64,000 bases of DNA, taken from Bacteroides timonensis (GTDB lineage Bacteria > Bacteroidota > Bacteroidia > Bacteroidales > Bacteroidaceae). The stretch spans positions 86,405-150,404 of the forward strand of contig NZ_CBVI010000023.1 in the NCBI RefSeq assembly GCF_000513195.1. Reading direction: 5' to 3'. Numbering within the stretch: position 1 is the stretch's first letter; every line of letters begins with the position of its first letter. The notes beneath the pieces were generated by a model. The model did no database searches. It saw nothing but the letters and a program-made list of their open reading frames with translations, and had not been told where the DNA came from. A program made the position numbers and the translations under genes. Below, piece after piece: positions 42,663 to 50,447 of this stretch.

Positions 42663-44072
42663 TTATCTTCTTCCACCACCTCTGCTGGAAGAACTGCCTC
42701 TACCACCACTTGAACGGGAAGAACCTCCACCACTGCCTGAAGAATAGCTACCGCTAGAGCGTGAGCTGCCACCTGATGAATAGCTACTAGAAGAACGAGT
42801 GCTGGAAGAAGAACGATTATAGTCATAAGAACGACTACTGGAACGAGTACTAGCACCATTGTCATAATTACGTGGAGCAGATGAACTACCGCGGTTATAA
42901 GTTGACGAACTACGTGTACTACTACTGCGTGTACTGGTACTGGAAGGACGAACCGCAGAATTACCACGATTGCTACTACTGCGTACACTTTGCACATTGC
43001 TATTGTATGCACCACTACGAGTGCTACTCGGACGAGTATATGTTGAACGACGTGATGAAGCAGCATCTGTCCGTGTACTCATTCCAGGACGTTCAGATGA
43101 AGCACGGGTCCCTACCACACGGCGAGTTGAACTCGTACCAGAGCTTCTTCTCACCTCTCCACTTGTTGAACCAGTACTACGTCTTGTTTGATATCCGCTT
43201 GTAGAACCTGAAGATCTCCGTGCAGTTGATGAACCTGATACACGATTTCCCGAGGACACTCTATTTCCATAAGAACGCCTGCTCGTATAAACATTATTGT
43301 TGCCCCAATGGTTACCTCCCCAGTGTCCACCGCCACCGGGATACCAGCCACCGCCAGGATAATAATGATGGTGATGATGTCCCCATCCCCAACTCCAGCC
43401 ACCGTAGAAGCCGCCCCAGCCATAGGACCAGCCACCGTAGCTATAATAAGGTGAGTATCCACCCCAACCGTAATAAGGATAGCCTCCCCATCCGTAGGAG
43501 TTATAACGCCAATCCCACCATAAGCGGTTAGAGAAAGTCGGGAAAGCATACGCATACATTCCGTCGGTATAAACGTTCCAGTCCCATGAATTCAGACCGT
43601 AAACGACATCCCAATAATACGGGCTACTGATGCTCACGGCATAACGCGGGTTGCGGAAACGTACGATACGCATAGCATATTCATAATCATCTTCCGAACC
43701 GTCGAAGCCATTTACCCACTCACCATCCGGATCGGGCACTGCTTTTTCCTTAATATATAAGGTATCGTCTTCCATTACGAAGTCATTCTCACGAGAATCA
43801 TAACGACGGTTATATTCGTCTACATCACGTGTATTCCCTTTACGATCCTGTACAACAACAGTAGTATTACCCGGCGACGTATAAACCGTAGTCGGTGCAT
43901 TCGACTTTACTACAATTTCTTCCGCTGGAGCAGAGCTTGTAACTTTCTTCTCCTGCTTCTTTTCCTTCTTATCCTTAGAAGGGATGTAGTAAAGGTCGTC
44001 ATCTATGCTCTGCGCCGAAACCATCCAAGGGAGGCACAAGGCAAAAAGCGATAAAAAAACAATCTTTTTCAT
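42663..44072 (-). CDS. Exported low-complexity protein (Gly/Tyr/Trp-rich then Ser/Arg-rich)
   Basis: 469 residues from ATG 44072, giving the signal peptide KKIVFLSLFALCLPWMVSAQ. Residues about 20-180 are a normal domain with acidic and Tyr-rich stretches (DDLYYIPSKDKKEKK, DGEWVNGFDGSEDDYEYAMR). Residues about 185-270 are Gly/Tyr/Trp repeats with a HHHHH run. From about 280 to the end the chain is an almost unbroken Ser/Arg/Thr/Gly repeat ending in RGGGRR. No enzyme motif is visible. Such composition suggests an extended, cationic, possibly adhesive or RNA/polysaccharide-interacting tail. The function is unknown. Confidence 0.75.
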   Translation of the reverse strand: MKKIVFLSLFALCLPWMVSAQSIDDDLYYIPSKDKKEKKQEKKVTSSAPAEEIVVKSNAPTTVYTSPGNTTVVVQDRKGNTRDVDEYNRRYDSRENDFVMEDDTLYIKEKAVPDPDGEWVNGFDGSEDDYEYAMRIVRFRNPRYAVSISSPYYWDVVYGLNSWDWNVYTDGMYAYAFPTFSNRLWWDWRYNSYGWGGYPYYGWGGYSPYYSYGGWSYGWGGFYGGWSWGWGHHHHHYYPGGGWYPGGGGHWGGNHWGNNNVYTSRRSYGNRVSSGNRVSGSSTARRSSGSTSGYQTRRSTGSTSGEVRRSSGTSSTRRVVGTRASSERPGMSTRTDAASSRRSTYTRPSSTRSGAYNSNVQSVRSSSNRGNSAVRPSSTSTRSSSTRSSSTYNRGSSSAPRNYDNGASTRSSSRSYDYNRSSSSTRSSSSYSSGGSSRSSGSYSSGSGGGSSRSSGGRGSSSSRGGGRR

Positions 44073-44118
44073 ATGGGTGTGGTTTATAGGTTTTACATTA
44101 ATCCATTTTATCACGTCA

Positions 44119-44126
44119 CAAAGATA
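44119..44126 (-). promoter_or_regulatory. -7 box for the Ser/Arg-rich gene and ompP1
   Basis: TATCTTTG on the minus strand (44126-44119) matches TAnnTTTG and lies 46 bases upstream of ATG 44072. The -33 position shows only CCTG. Confidence 0.5.
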
Positions 44127-44191
44127 GCGACGGATTTTACCGCATACAGGAGAATTTCCCCAAATGATTATAGGGATTTCCCTAAATGCCC

Positions 44192-44352
44192 TATCTTTGA
44201 AATAAGACAAACTGTATCTCAACATAACTTTTTCATGCAAGCATGAAAGTTCTGCATTCGATTTACATTATCTTTAGATAAGATAAGCTGCATCTCAGCA
44301 TAACTTTTTCATGCAAGCATGAAAGTTCTGCATTCGATTTGCATTATCTTTG
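44192..44352 (+). repeat. Tandem 76-77-base duplication carrying -7 boxes and an 18-base palindrome
   Basis: Two nearly identical units (about 44192-44268 and 44269-44344) plus a third -7 box give TAnnTTTG-like elements at 44192 (TATCTTTG), 44269 (TATCTTTA) and 44345 (TATCTTTG). Each unit holds the palindrome TTTCATGC-AA-GCATGAAA (44231-44248 and 44307-44324). It fills most of the 359-base gap between the divergent Ser/Arg-rich gene and prmA. Confidence 0.8.
44345..44352 (+). promoter_or_regulatory. Likely -7 box for prmA
   Basis: TATCTTTG is the last and promoter-proximal of three regularly spaced boxes. It lies about 80 bases upstream of ATG 44432. No TTTG -33 element; the palindrome right arm (44317-44324) occupies that position, so activator or repressor binding may set its strength. 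Confidence 0.5.
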
Positions 44353-44431
44353 CAGCTAATAAACAAATATACAAAGAAACTGGTTCGCTTCGCTAACAGA
44401 GGCTTTGCATTTAACAATAAATTATATTCCA

Positions 44432-45274
44432 ATGAAATATTTAGAATTTACTTTTCGCACTTCCCCTTGTACAGAAGTAGTAAACGATGTGCTTTCCGCT
44501 ATCCTGGGCGATGCAGGTTTTGAGAGTTTTGTTGAACAAGAAGACGGTATTGCTGCCTATATACAAAAAGATTTGTATGATGAAGCAACTGTAAAAGCAG
44601 CTATTGACGAGTTCCCCCTACCGGACACACAAATCGAATATACTTTTACAGAAGCCGAAGACAAAGACTGGAATGAGGAATGGGAAAAGAACTTCTTCCA
44701 ACCGATTGTGATTGGTGACCGCTGTGTCATCCACAGTACTTTCCACCACGATGTTCCCCAAACAGAGTATAACATTGTCATCAATCCACAAATGGCTTTC
44801 GGTACAGGACATCACGAAACCACCAGTCTCATCATCGGTGAACTACTGGACAGCGACCTGCAAGGCAAGTCCCTTCTCGATATGGGTTGCGGCACTTCTA
44901 TCCTTGCCATTCTTGCTCGTATGCGTGGCGCAGAACCTTGTACTGCCATTGATATTGATGAATGGTGCGTTCGTAACTCACTTGAAAACATTGAATTGAA
45001 CCACGTAGACAATATTTCCGTATTCCAGGGAGACGCCTCTTCACTGGAAGATAAAGGTCCGTTTGACGTAGTCATCGCCAACATCAACCGGAACATTCTG
45101 CTGAATGACATGAAACAGTATGTACGTTGCATGCGCAAGGGTTCCCAACTCTTTATGAGTGGATTCTATGTGGATGACATTCCTCTGATCCAGGCAGAGG
45201 CCGAACGTAACGGATTACACTTTATACACCATCAGGAGAAAAACCGTTGGGCGGCAGTGAAATTTGAACTTTAA
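44432..45274 (+). CDS. prmA: Ribosomal protein L11 methyltransferase
   Basis: 280 residues from ATG 44432; an upstream in-frame TTG at 44405 is not favoured because the family starts at MKYLEFTF. An N-terminal L11-recognition domain is followed by the SAM-dependent Rossmann fold: NPQMAFGTGHHETT, motif I LLDMGCGTSILAILA (about 149-163), an acidic loop AIDIDEWC, and VIANINRNIL. It trimethylates ribosomal protein L11 in the cytoplasm. Monocistronic, behind the duplicated promoter region. Confidence 0.93.
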   Translation: MKYLEFTFRTSPCTEVVNDVLSAILGDAGFESFVEQEDGIAAYIQKDLYDEATVKAAIDEFPLPDTQIEYTFTEAEDKDWNEEWEKNFFQPIVIGDRCVIHSTFHHDVPQTEYNIVINPQMAFGTGHHETTSLIIGELLDSDLQGKSLLDMGCGTSILAILARMRGAEPCTAIDIDEWCVRNSLENIELNHVDNISVFQGDASSLEDKGPFDVVIANINRNILLNDMKQYVRCMRKGSQLFMSGFYVDDIPLIQAEAERNGLHFIHHQEKNRWAAVKFEL

Positions 45275-45289
45275 AGCCTACTCATCCCT

Positions 45290-45325
45290 GGTAGCATCTA
45301 CCGGATAACTCCGGCTGATGCTACC
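45290..45325. other. Hairpin downstream of prmA
   Basis: GGTAGCATC (45290-45298) pairs with GATGCTACC (45317-45325), and inner CCGG/CCGG segments extend the structure. No T-run follows, so it is a weak terminator candidate or an mRNA 3' stabiliser. Confidence 0.5.
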
Positions 45326-45339
45326 TGCTCAATTATGGA

Positions 45340-45378
45340 CAAAAAAAATCCCGACAAGACAATAATTGTCTGCCGGGA
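45340..45378 (-). terminator. Terminator at the end of the surface-polysaccharide operon
   Basis: Minus-strand arms TCCCG (45378-45374) and CGGGA (45353-45349) enclose an inner 7-bp AGACAAT/ATTGTCT stem, followed by eight T (45348-45341 on the minus strand). Confidence 0.8.
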
Positions 45379-45400
45379 ACCAGTATGAATATTATCTCAC

Positions 45401-46351
45401 TTAAACAGATAAATGCAATCTAAAATACTTTCTCATGAACCATACATAAATGAAGCTGAGCAATAAAATAGCGCATAAAAGATACAAGTATCCCCAATTC
45501 TGACAATAGATATATCCGATAATCACTATTGCCTGCACTATCATATAAGCCAACGAAACCACAACATGAGGTATTTTCAACTCATTGGCCATTAACTGAT
45601 ACATATGTTTCCGATGTGGCAAGCCTATATTTTCATGGAGCATCAGGCGATGAATAATAGTCAAAACACTGTCAACTCCGTAAACTGCCAAAAGAATCAT
45701 CCAACTGAAATCCTCCGTTTTCAGAATCAACTTCCCTATCAGGAAAAGCAGTATGAAAGCGATACTCACAGAACCTACATCACCGGCAAAACACTTCGCC
45801 TTCCTGCGGAAATTAAAGAAGCAGAATACCACCACTGAACAAAGCATCGTATAAATCAAAGCCGGTTCAACAAAGGCTACCATTTCTGCATTGATATAAG
45901 CCAATGCTCCTAAAATAATCAATGAATAACCACCTGTAATACCATTAATGCCATCCATGAAATTATAAGCATTGATGATACCTGTGCAAACAATCAGTGC
46001 TATGATGATCCACCACCAGGAAAGAGAAAACAATCCCCATTGATAAAACATCAAGGCCATGGCAGAAAAGTGAAACACCAGCCGTAATCCTTGAGAAGTA
46101 GAACGAATATCATCTACAAAACTGATAAATGTTATTAGGGTTAGTGCCAATATAAACCAGGGATATTCCCAATCGTTAGTCAGGAAATAAGCCAAAGCTC
46201 CAAAATAGAAAATAATGCCACCTCCACGTAAAGTAATCCGTGAATGAGAACTACGCTCATTGGGTTTATCTATGATATTAAACTTATCAGCTACCCTAAA
46301 ATAAAAAAGTTCTGTCAGGAACAACAGAACTAAAATAATTACGTAATACAT
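45401..46351 (-). CDS. WecA/MraY-family polyprenyl-phosphate sugar-1-phosphate transferase
   Basis: 316 residues, almost entirely transmembrane helices (about 9-11). Family motifs include an early KPNERSSHSRITLRGGGIIFY, the acidic loop NAYNFMDGINGITGGYS, FRRKAKCFAGDVGSVSIAF and HRLMLHENIGLPHRKHMYQ. It should transfer a UDP-activated N-acetylhexosamine-1-phosphate to undecaprenyl phosphate, starting repeat-unit synthesis on the inner membrane face. Last gene of the polysaccharide operon; its ATG overlaps the stop of a small membrane peptide (TAATG). Confidence 0.9.
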   Translation of the reverse strand: MYYVIILVLLFLTELFYFRVADKFNIIDKPNERSSHSRITLRGGGIIFYFGALAYFLTNDWEYPWFILALTLITFISFVDDIRSTSQGLRLVFHFSAMALMFYQWGLFSLSWWWIIIALIVCTGIINAYNFMDGINGITGGYSLIILGALAYINAEMVAFVEPALIYTMLCSVVVFCFFNFRRKAKCFAGDVGSVSIAFILLFLIGKLILKTEDFSWMILLAVYGVDSVLTIIHRLMLHENIGLPHRKHMYQLMANELKIPHVVVSLAYMIVQAIVIIGYIYCQNWGYLYLLCAILLLSFIYVWFMRKYFRLHLSV

Positions 46352-46452
46352 TATTCGTTTTTATTAATCCAATGAAACCATACCTGAACACAGACAAATA
46401 AAAAAGCTGCTACACTTACTACAGCTATTACAATCCAAAAACATATACTCAT
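46351..46452 (-). CDS. 33-residue membrane peptide coupled to its neighbours
   Basis: A 34-codon ORF starts at the ATG overlapping the epimerase/reductase stop (ATGA, 46452-46449), and its TAA overlaps the ATG of the WecA-type gene (TAATG). The peptide is one hydrophobic helix (FWIVIAVVSVAAFLFVCVQV) with a short charged C-terminus (NKNE). No family is recognised. The double overlap strongly suggests translation; it could be a small accessory of the initiating transferase, by position only. Confidence 0.65.
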   Translation of the reverse strand: MSICFWIVIAVVSVAAFLFVCVQVWFHWINKNE

Positions 46453-47345
46453 TCTATCTTGAAGTTTTCTAATACATTTGTTGGCTTCCACCCTAATTCA
46501 CGCATTGCTTTCTCATTACTAAAAGTTAGCGACTTGGTTATTTTATCAAGCTTCAATGAATTTAATGGCGCTTTCTTACCCAAGCAGTCCCCTATCAAAG
46601 CCATACTTTTTGCCAGCCAATAAGGGATCGATAAAGGCAGCGATTTATTCATCTGTTTACAAATCAGTGTTTCCAATTCCCTGAATGTAGGTTGATAACT
46701 ATCGCATACATTATAGATACCTCCTTTTCTAGCCAGCAATGGAATCAGATTCGCAATATCTTGCACCATCAACACACTTTTCCGAGCTCTACCATCTGCA
46801 ATACTGAAATACCTTCTTCTACGAATCCCTGTTATCATCGCTCCCAAATTGCCCGGAGGATTAGGCCCAGCTATCAAGGAAGGGCGAATTATCCCCAACA
46901 CAACATTGTGTTTCCGACACCAATTCTGCAAATACTCTTCCGCCAGGCGTTTACTCATAGCATAAGGAGTGGTTCCATTTAGCGGATACTCTTCCGTGAT
47001 ATTCACTCCATAATCACAACCATATACTGCTACTGTAGAAATAAAGATAAAAGCTCTCGGTACTCCAACCTTCTCTAACGCCGCACAAAGGTTTTTCGTA
47101 CCCTGTAGATTTATATCGAAAAACGCCTGTCGTTCAGCGCCCGTTTTAGGAATAGAATGGGCTTTTCCGGCAGCATGTAATACAATATCATAACGTTCGC
47201 GTAGCTCCGGAACCTCCTTAGCAATGTTCACTGTATAATTATCTTGTTGGGTTAGGCCAACAGTTGTGACACTATATACTCTTTCTAAAAGAGGGTGTAC
47301 GTTGTTGCCCAAGAACCCGGAGGCTCCTGTAAATAAAAGTTTCAT
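46449..47345 (-). CDS. NAD-dependent epimerase/reductase (WbpV-like)
   Basis: 298 residues of the extended short-chain dehydrogenase family: Rossmann motif FTGASGFLGNNV at the N-terminus, catalytic Ser and Tyr-x3-Lys (YAMSK, about residue 137). It resembles the reductases (WbpV type) that make UDP-D-QuiNAc or UDP-D-FucNAc from the 4-keto intermediate. That product is a common substrate of WecA-type transferases in these loci, and the next-but-one gene is such a transferase. The 4,6-dehydratase for this step (WbpM-like) is not in the window. Confidence 0.82.
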   Translation of the reverse strand: MKLLFTGASGFLGNNVHPLLERVYSVTTVGLTQQDNYTVNIAKEVPELRERYDIVLHAAGKAHSIPKTGAERQAFFDINLQGTKNLCAALEKVGVPRAFIFISTVAVYGCDYGVNITEEYPLNGTTPYAMSKRLAEEYLQNWCRKHNVVLGIIRPSLIAGPNPPGNLGAMITGIRRRRYFSIADGRARKSVLMVQDIANLIPLLARKGGIYNVCDSYQPTFRELETLICKQMNKSLPLSIPYWLAKSMALIGDCLGKKAPLNSLKLDKITKSLTFSNEKAMRELGWKPTNVLENFKIE

Positions 47346-47398
47346 AAGAAAAAGGAAATAAGATAAAGGGGAGGACTACTTCAACAAGAATGAGATAT

Positions 47399-47581
47399 TT
47401 ACAGGGTGCATTCGCTGCATAGGGAAAGAAGTAGGTTCAATACCTTTCCTAGAAAAGTTTTCTCAACTCCCTCTTTCTCAGGTGTAATAATATCAAGTCC
47501 ATAAAGGATATGGTGCTCCTTTAAAGACATAACAAGATTGGAACCCGCGAAACCGTGAATTCTGGTAATAAGTATGTTCAT
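47399..47581 (-). pseudogene. N-terminal fragment of an NAD-dependent sugar epimerase
   Basis: 60 residues beginning MNILITRIHGFAGSNLV, followed by LKEHHILYGLDIITPEKEGV. This is the first beta-alpha-beta unit of an extended short-chain epimerase, with the first Gly of TGxxGFxG changed to Arg. It then runs into unrelated residues and stops, about one fifth of normal length. It lies between the ParE-type toxin and the intact reductase and is best read as a decayed remnant. Confidence 0.7.
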
Positions 47582-47609
47582 GAAAATTACAGAAATAAAA
47601 AACGAATAC

Positions 47610-47933
47610 TTACTGTTTAGTAAGAAAATCAATAAGAAGATTTTGTAACCGACGAGGATCTTGTCGTCCATCCCATATTATTATCACTTCAATTCTATCC
47701 TCATAAATCTGATAATAAATATGGTTTTGTTTATAAAAAGTGCATCTAATCTCTCCATATTGAGACAAATGCAACAACCGCCTACCCACGTAAGGAGAAC
47801 TTCCCAATGACTCTACAAAAGATATAACTTTTACGGCAATATTATTTGCCGTTTTTTTCCCAAAGAAACCCTGTACGTATGCAAGTATATCATAAAGAGA
47901 CTCTATAGCCAAATCAGACCAAACTACTTCCAT
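47610..47933 (-). CDS. RelE/ParE-family toxin
   Basis: 107 residues. N-terminal VVWSDLAIESLYDILAYVQ, central SPYVGRRLLHLSQYGEIRCTFYKQNHIYYQI and C-terminal IIWDGRQDPRRL are the usual ParE/RelE superfamily pattern, including the conserved Arg and the IWDGRQDP end common in ParE-type toxins. The target is probably gyrase or translation; it cannot be told from sequence. It overlaps the upstream antitoxin gene by 10 bases. Confidence 0.85.
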   Translation of the reverse strand: MEVVWSDLAIESLYDILAYVQGFFGKKTANNIAVKVISFVESLGSSPYVGRRLLHLSQYGEIRCTFYKQNHIYYQIYEDRIEVIIIWDGRQDPRRLQNLLIDFLTKQ

Positions 47934-48148
47934 CCCAATCTATCAGCTAACAATCCATATACTTCACTATTAGGAATCATCCGGCCTTTTTCACGAGCTA
48001 TTTGAGCATACTTTACTGCCCCAATAATAATTTCATCCGACAATAATTCCATTTCTCCTATCGCAGAAGGTGAACGGTATTCCATTACAGGCTCATTGAC
48101 GGTCTGCTCTATTGGTTCTTGCTTTTTATATGCTTTAGATTTACTCAT
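47924..48148 (-). CDS. Antitoxin partner of the ParE/RelE-type toxin
   Basis: 74 residues from ATG 48148; the longer frame from 48181 would cross the promoter. A charged, probably disordered N-terminus leads to helices ending in NSEVYGLLADRLGWK. No clear family, but size, order before the toxin and the 10-base overlap make it the cognate antitoxin. The unusual order of folded C-terminus and disordered N-terminus suggests toxin binding by the C-terminal helices. A -7 box TACCTTTG (48173-48166, minus strand) lies just upstream. Confidence 0.75.
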   Translation of the reverse strand: MSKSKAYKKQEPIEQTVNEPVMEYRSPSAIGEMELLSDEIIIGAVKYAQIAREKGRMIPNSEVYGLLADRLGWK

Positions 48149-48165
48149 TATCTTAATATTTTCTA

Positions 48166-48173
48166 CAAAGGTA
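48166..48173 (-). promoter_or_regulatory. -7 box for the toxin-antitoxin pair
   Basis: TACCTTTG on the minus strand matches TAnnTTTG exactly, 18 bases before ATG 48148. No -33 element was found. It gives this pair a promoter of its own inside the larger operon. Confidence 0.5.
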
Positions 48174-48200
48174 ATTTGCAATATCGAAATATCCTAATTA

Positions 48201-48368
48201 TTATTCCGTAACTTGAGCTTTCAAATATAACTTTTTCACAAACTTCATATCATGAGCCACCATGATTTTCACGAGTTCTGAAAAACTGGTTTTCGTCGGA
48301 TTCCAGCCAAGCAAAGTCCTGGTTTCACGTAAAGTTTCATAAAAACATATTTCTTCTTTGAACAAAAA
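48201..48368 (-). pseudogene. C-terminal fragment of a GDP-mannose 4,6-dehydratase-like gene
   Basis: The minus-strand frame from 48368 to the TAA at 48201 (55 residues) contains LLGWNPTKTSFSELVKIMV followed by DMKFVKKLYLKAQ. This closely resembles the last ~40 residues of Gmd (LGW.P..SF.ELV..MV..D). It has no start codon of its own and lies directly behind the stop of the glycosyltransferase gene in the same frame. It reads as what remains of a lost gmd gene, and the toxin-antitoxin module follows immediately. Confidence 0.6.
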
Positions 48369-49568
48369 TCAGTTTAATAGGACATAATATCGATTCAAAA
48401 TTCTTTCCTTTGCAAATACCGTATCTGCGACAAGTCTAGCATTATTCTGGATAGATATTAAACTGTCTTTATTTTGATAGATATACTCTATCATGTTTTT
48501 CAGACTATATGGATCATCAGGCTTTACAAGCCAACCGATATTATATTCCTTTATACATAATGCAATTTCTGATTTTTCATCTCCAATATATAGTATAGGT
48601 TTACCGGCTGCCATAATATTGTAGGACTTAGACGGAACTCCTAAACCATACATACCATCACTTAGTGTTACAATCGCAACATCACAAGTATTCAGAAAGT
48701 CTTTTTGCATAGAACGTTCTTGAAATCCTATATAAATCACATTCTCTTTTTGTTCACCAAATGCTTTAATCACTTCCGCTTTCGCCCCACCGCCAATAAA
48801 TAAAAACGAAATATTCTTATTTTCCACAAGTGAAATAGCAGATAATATATTATCCAAGCCTTGTGCATATCCTAAATTTCCTGCAAACTGAAATATAAAG
48901 CCAGAAATTTCCAATTGATTATACAAACGAGTGTCTTCCTTACGTAAAGGAAAAACCTCTTTATGATCCGCCCAATTAGGTATCAGTTCTACTTTTGTCT
49001 TTCCTTTAGTTTTTCTTTTGATAACTTCTGTCATATCTCTACCAATGGAAATGCAGAGATCAGCATTGACGTATGACTTATCAAAAATCTTTTTTAGAAT
49101 TTTATATCCTAAAGAAGATATATTTATCTTTTTGATTGCTACCAAGTTTTCTGGAAAGATGTCATGTACTAAAAGTTTATAGTGAATCCCCTTAAAAAAT
49201 GATATCACAGGAATCAATGCCAGCAGAAAAGCAGGATTTGTAACCACCAATAGTTCCTCTCCTCGCTTTACATTCTTCAAAATTTTAAAAGCAAGAAATA
49301 TACTTGAAAGAAAAAGTCGGAACGCACGTTTTACAAAGTTATTTTTATTTATTTCTGCCATCAATACACGATGAATATGTACTCCATTATGTATTTCAAA
49401 CTTTTTGGGATGATAATTCTCAATTTCATTATATTTGGCTCCAGTACAGATTACATGTACATCCATACCTTTCGAAACCAAATATTCAGAAATCTCGGTC
49501 ATATAGAAACCAGTAGATGTAACTACCGGATAATAAAATTCAGAAACAATCCAAATCTTTTTCTTCAT
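48369..49568 (-). CDS. Glycosyltransferase family 4 (WbuB-like)
   Basis: 399 residues with two Rossmann-like halves (GT-B fold). N-terminal acceptor domain: IVSEFYYPVVTSTGFYMTEISEYLVSKG; C-terminal donor domain: FQFAGNLGYAQGLDNILSAI, FLFIGGGAKAE, and the sugar-binding region VPSKSYNIMAAGKPILYIG. It resembles WbuB-type enzymes, which add L-FucNAc-like residues to a lipid-linked HexNAc. The next three genes upstream make such a donor, supporting this role. The donor specificity is inference. Confidence 0.85.
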   Translation of the reverse strand: MKKKIWIVSEFYYPVVTSTGFYMTEISEYLVSKGMDVHVICTGAKYNEIENYHPKKFEIHNGVHIHRVLMAEINKNNFVKRAFRLFLSSIFLAFKILKNVKRGEELLVVTNPAFLLALIPVISFFKGIHYKLLVHDIFPENLVAIKKINISSLGYKILKKIFDKSYVNADLCISIGRDMTEVIKRKTKGKTKVELIPNWADHKEVFPLRKEDTRLYNQLEISGFIFQFAGNLGYAQGLDNILSAISLVENKNISFLFIGGGAKAEVIKAFGEQKENVIYIGFQERSMQKDFLNTCDVAIVTLSDGMYGLGVPSKSYNIMAAGKPILYIGDEKSEIALCIKEYNIGWLVKPDDPYSLKNMIEYIYQNKDSLISIQNNARLVADTVFAKERILNRYYVLLN

Positions 49569-49576
49569 TAAATCAT

Positions 49577-50428
49577 TTAATAAGAAGTATACAAATCAAT
49601 ATATTTTTTCATCCAGATAGCTTGTTCTTCTAACATATAATGATAGCTTGGAACTTCATAATCAAAACGGAGAGATTTTTTAATAGATTTATCTACTCCA
49701 TTTGCATCGCAGGATGTGATCTCAACATTCTGTTTTTGCCAAATTTCTTCAAACATACACAACAAGTCATATTTTGAAATACCAATGCCATTACTTAAAT
49801 GAACCAATCCAGTAGTTCCACTATCTAAAGCATAATCAATAGCTTTTGCCAACTCCAAAGTAGTTACTCCACCCCATACAGCTGTCCTGAATCCACGAAT
49901 CTTACCACTCTGATGCATAAACCAATGAAACAACCCCTCACCATTATTCTTTAGTTCAGGGCCAATAATAGAAGTACGGATCGTCAGATCTTTATCATTA
50001 ATAATTTCCCCCAAGGCTTTACTACGCCCATACACATCATCAGCATCCCGAAAATCATCTTCTGTATAATTTCCTTTCTTTCCCGAAAAAACGCAATCAG
50101 TACTTATATGAATCAACTTGGCTCCAACCTCATCTGACAATCTTTTTAATAAATGTGGAAAATAAGCATTTATCAAAATAGCATTATCAGGATGCTCTTT
50201 GGAGCCTTTGATAAGAATGCCGATGCAATTGATTATGATTTCTGGATTCACTCTATGAACCACATCAGCGACCGCATCACGATTTGTCACATCCACAACT
50301 ATACTGTCTTCTGTCAACGGAGTACGATAGACCACATTGGAAATATCATATTTTCCCATGCTTCGAAGATAGTAATAGGTTACATGTCCGGCCATGCCCG
50401 TGGCGCCGAACAATAAAACTTTTTTCAT
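49577..50428 (-). CDS. RmlD-like sugar-nucleotide reductase (WbvR-like)
   Basis: 283 residues of the extended short-chain family: FGATGMAGHVTYYYL at the N-terminus, catalytic YGRSK (about residue 131) and an RmlD-type substrate domain. It lies between a UDP-GlcNAc 2-epimerase and 9 bases before the GT4 gene. Together with the FnlA-type dehydratase it should reduce a 4-keto-L-hexose intermediate. Its length matches WbvR (UDP-L-RhaNAc/L-QuiNAc route) better than FnlB/CapF, which carries an extra cupin domain and is about 90 residues longer. Confidence 0.8.
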   Translation of the reverse strand: MKKVLLFGATGMAGHVTYYYLRSMGKYDISNVVYRTPLTEDSIVVDVTNRDAVADVVHRVNPEIIINCIGILIKGSKEHPDNAILINAYFPHLLKRLSDEVGAKLIHISTDCVFSGKKGNYTEDDFRDADDVYGRSKALGEIINDKDLTIRTSIIGPELKNNGEGLFHWFMHQSGKIRGFRTAVWGGVTTLELAKAIDYALDSGTTGLVHLSNGIGISKYDLLCMFEEIWQKQNVEITSCDANGVDKSIKKSLRFDYEVPSYHYMLEEQAIWMKKYIDLYTSY

Positions 50429-50447
50429 CTAATATTCAAATGTAGGT

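Noticed and set aside
42614..43066. N-terminal extension of the OmpP1-like gene, with Val/His-rich residues
   Set aside because: It is an out-of-frame shadow of the Ser/Arg repeat codons of the neighbouring gene on the same strand; the signal peptide beginning at 42613 is the true N-terminus.
44202..44353. CRISPR-like repeat array
   Set aside because: There are only two units of 76 bases with no unique spacers; it is a tandem duplication with promoter boxes.
45290..45325. Strong terminator for prmA
   Set aside because: The hairpin has no T-run, so I kept it as a hairpin only.
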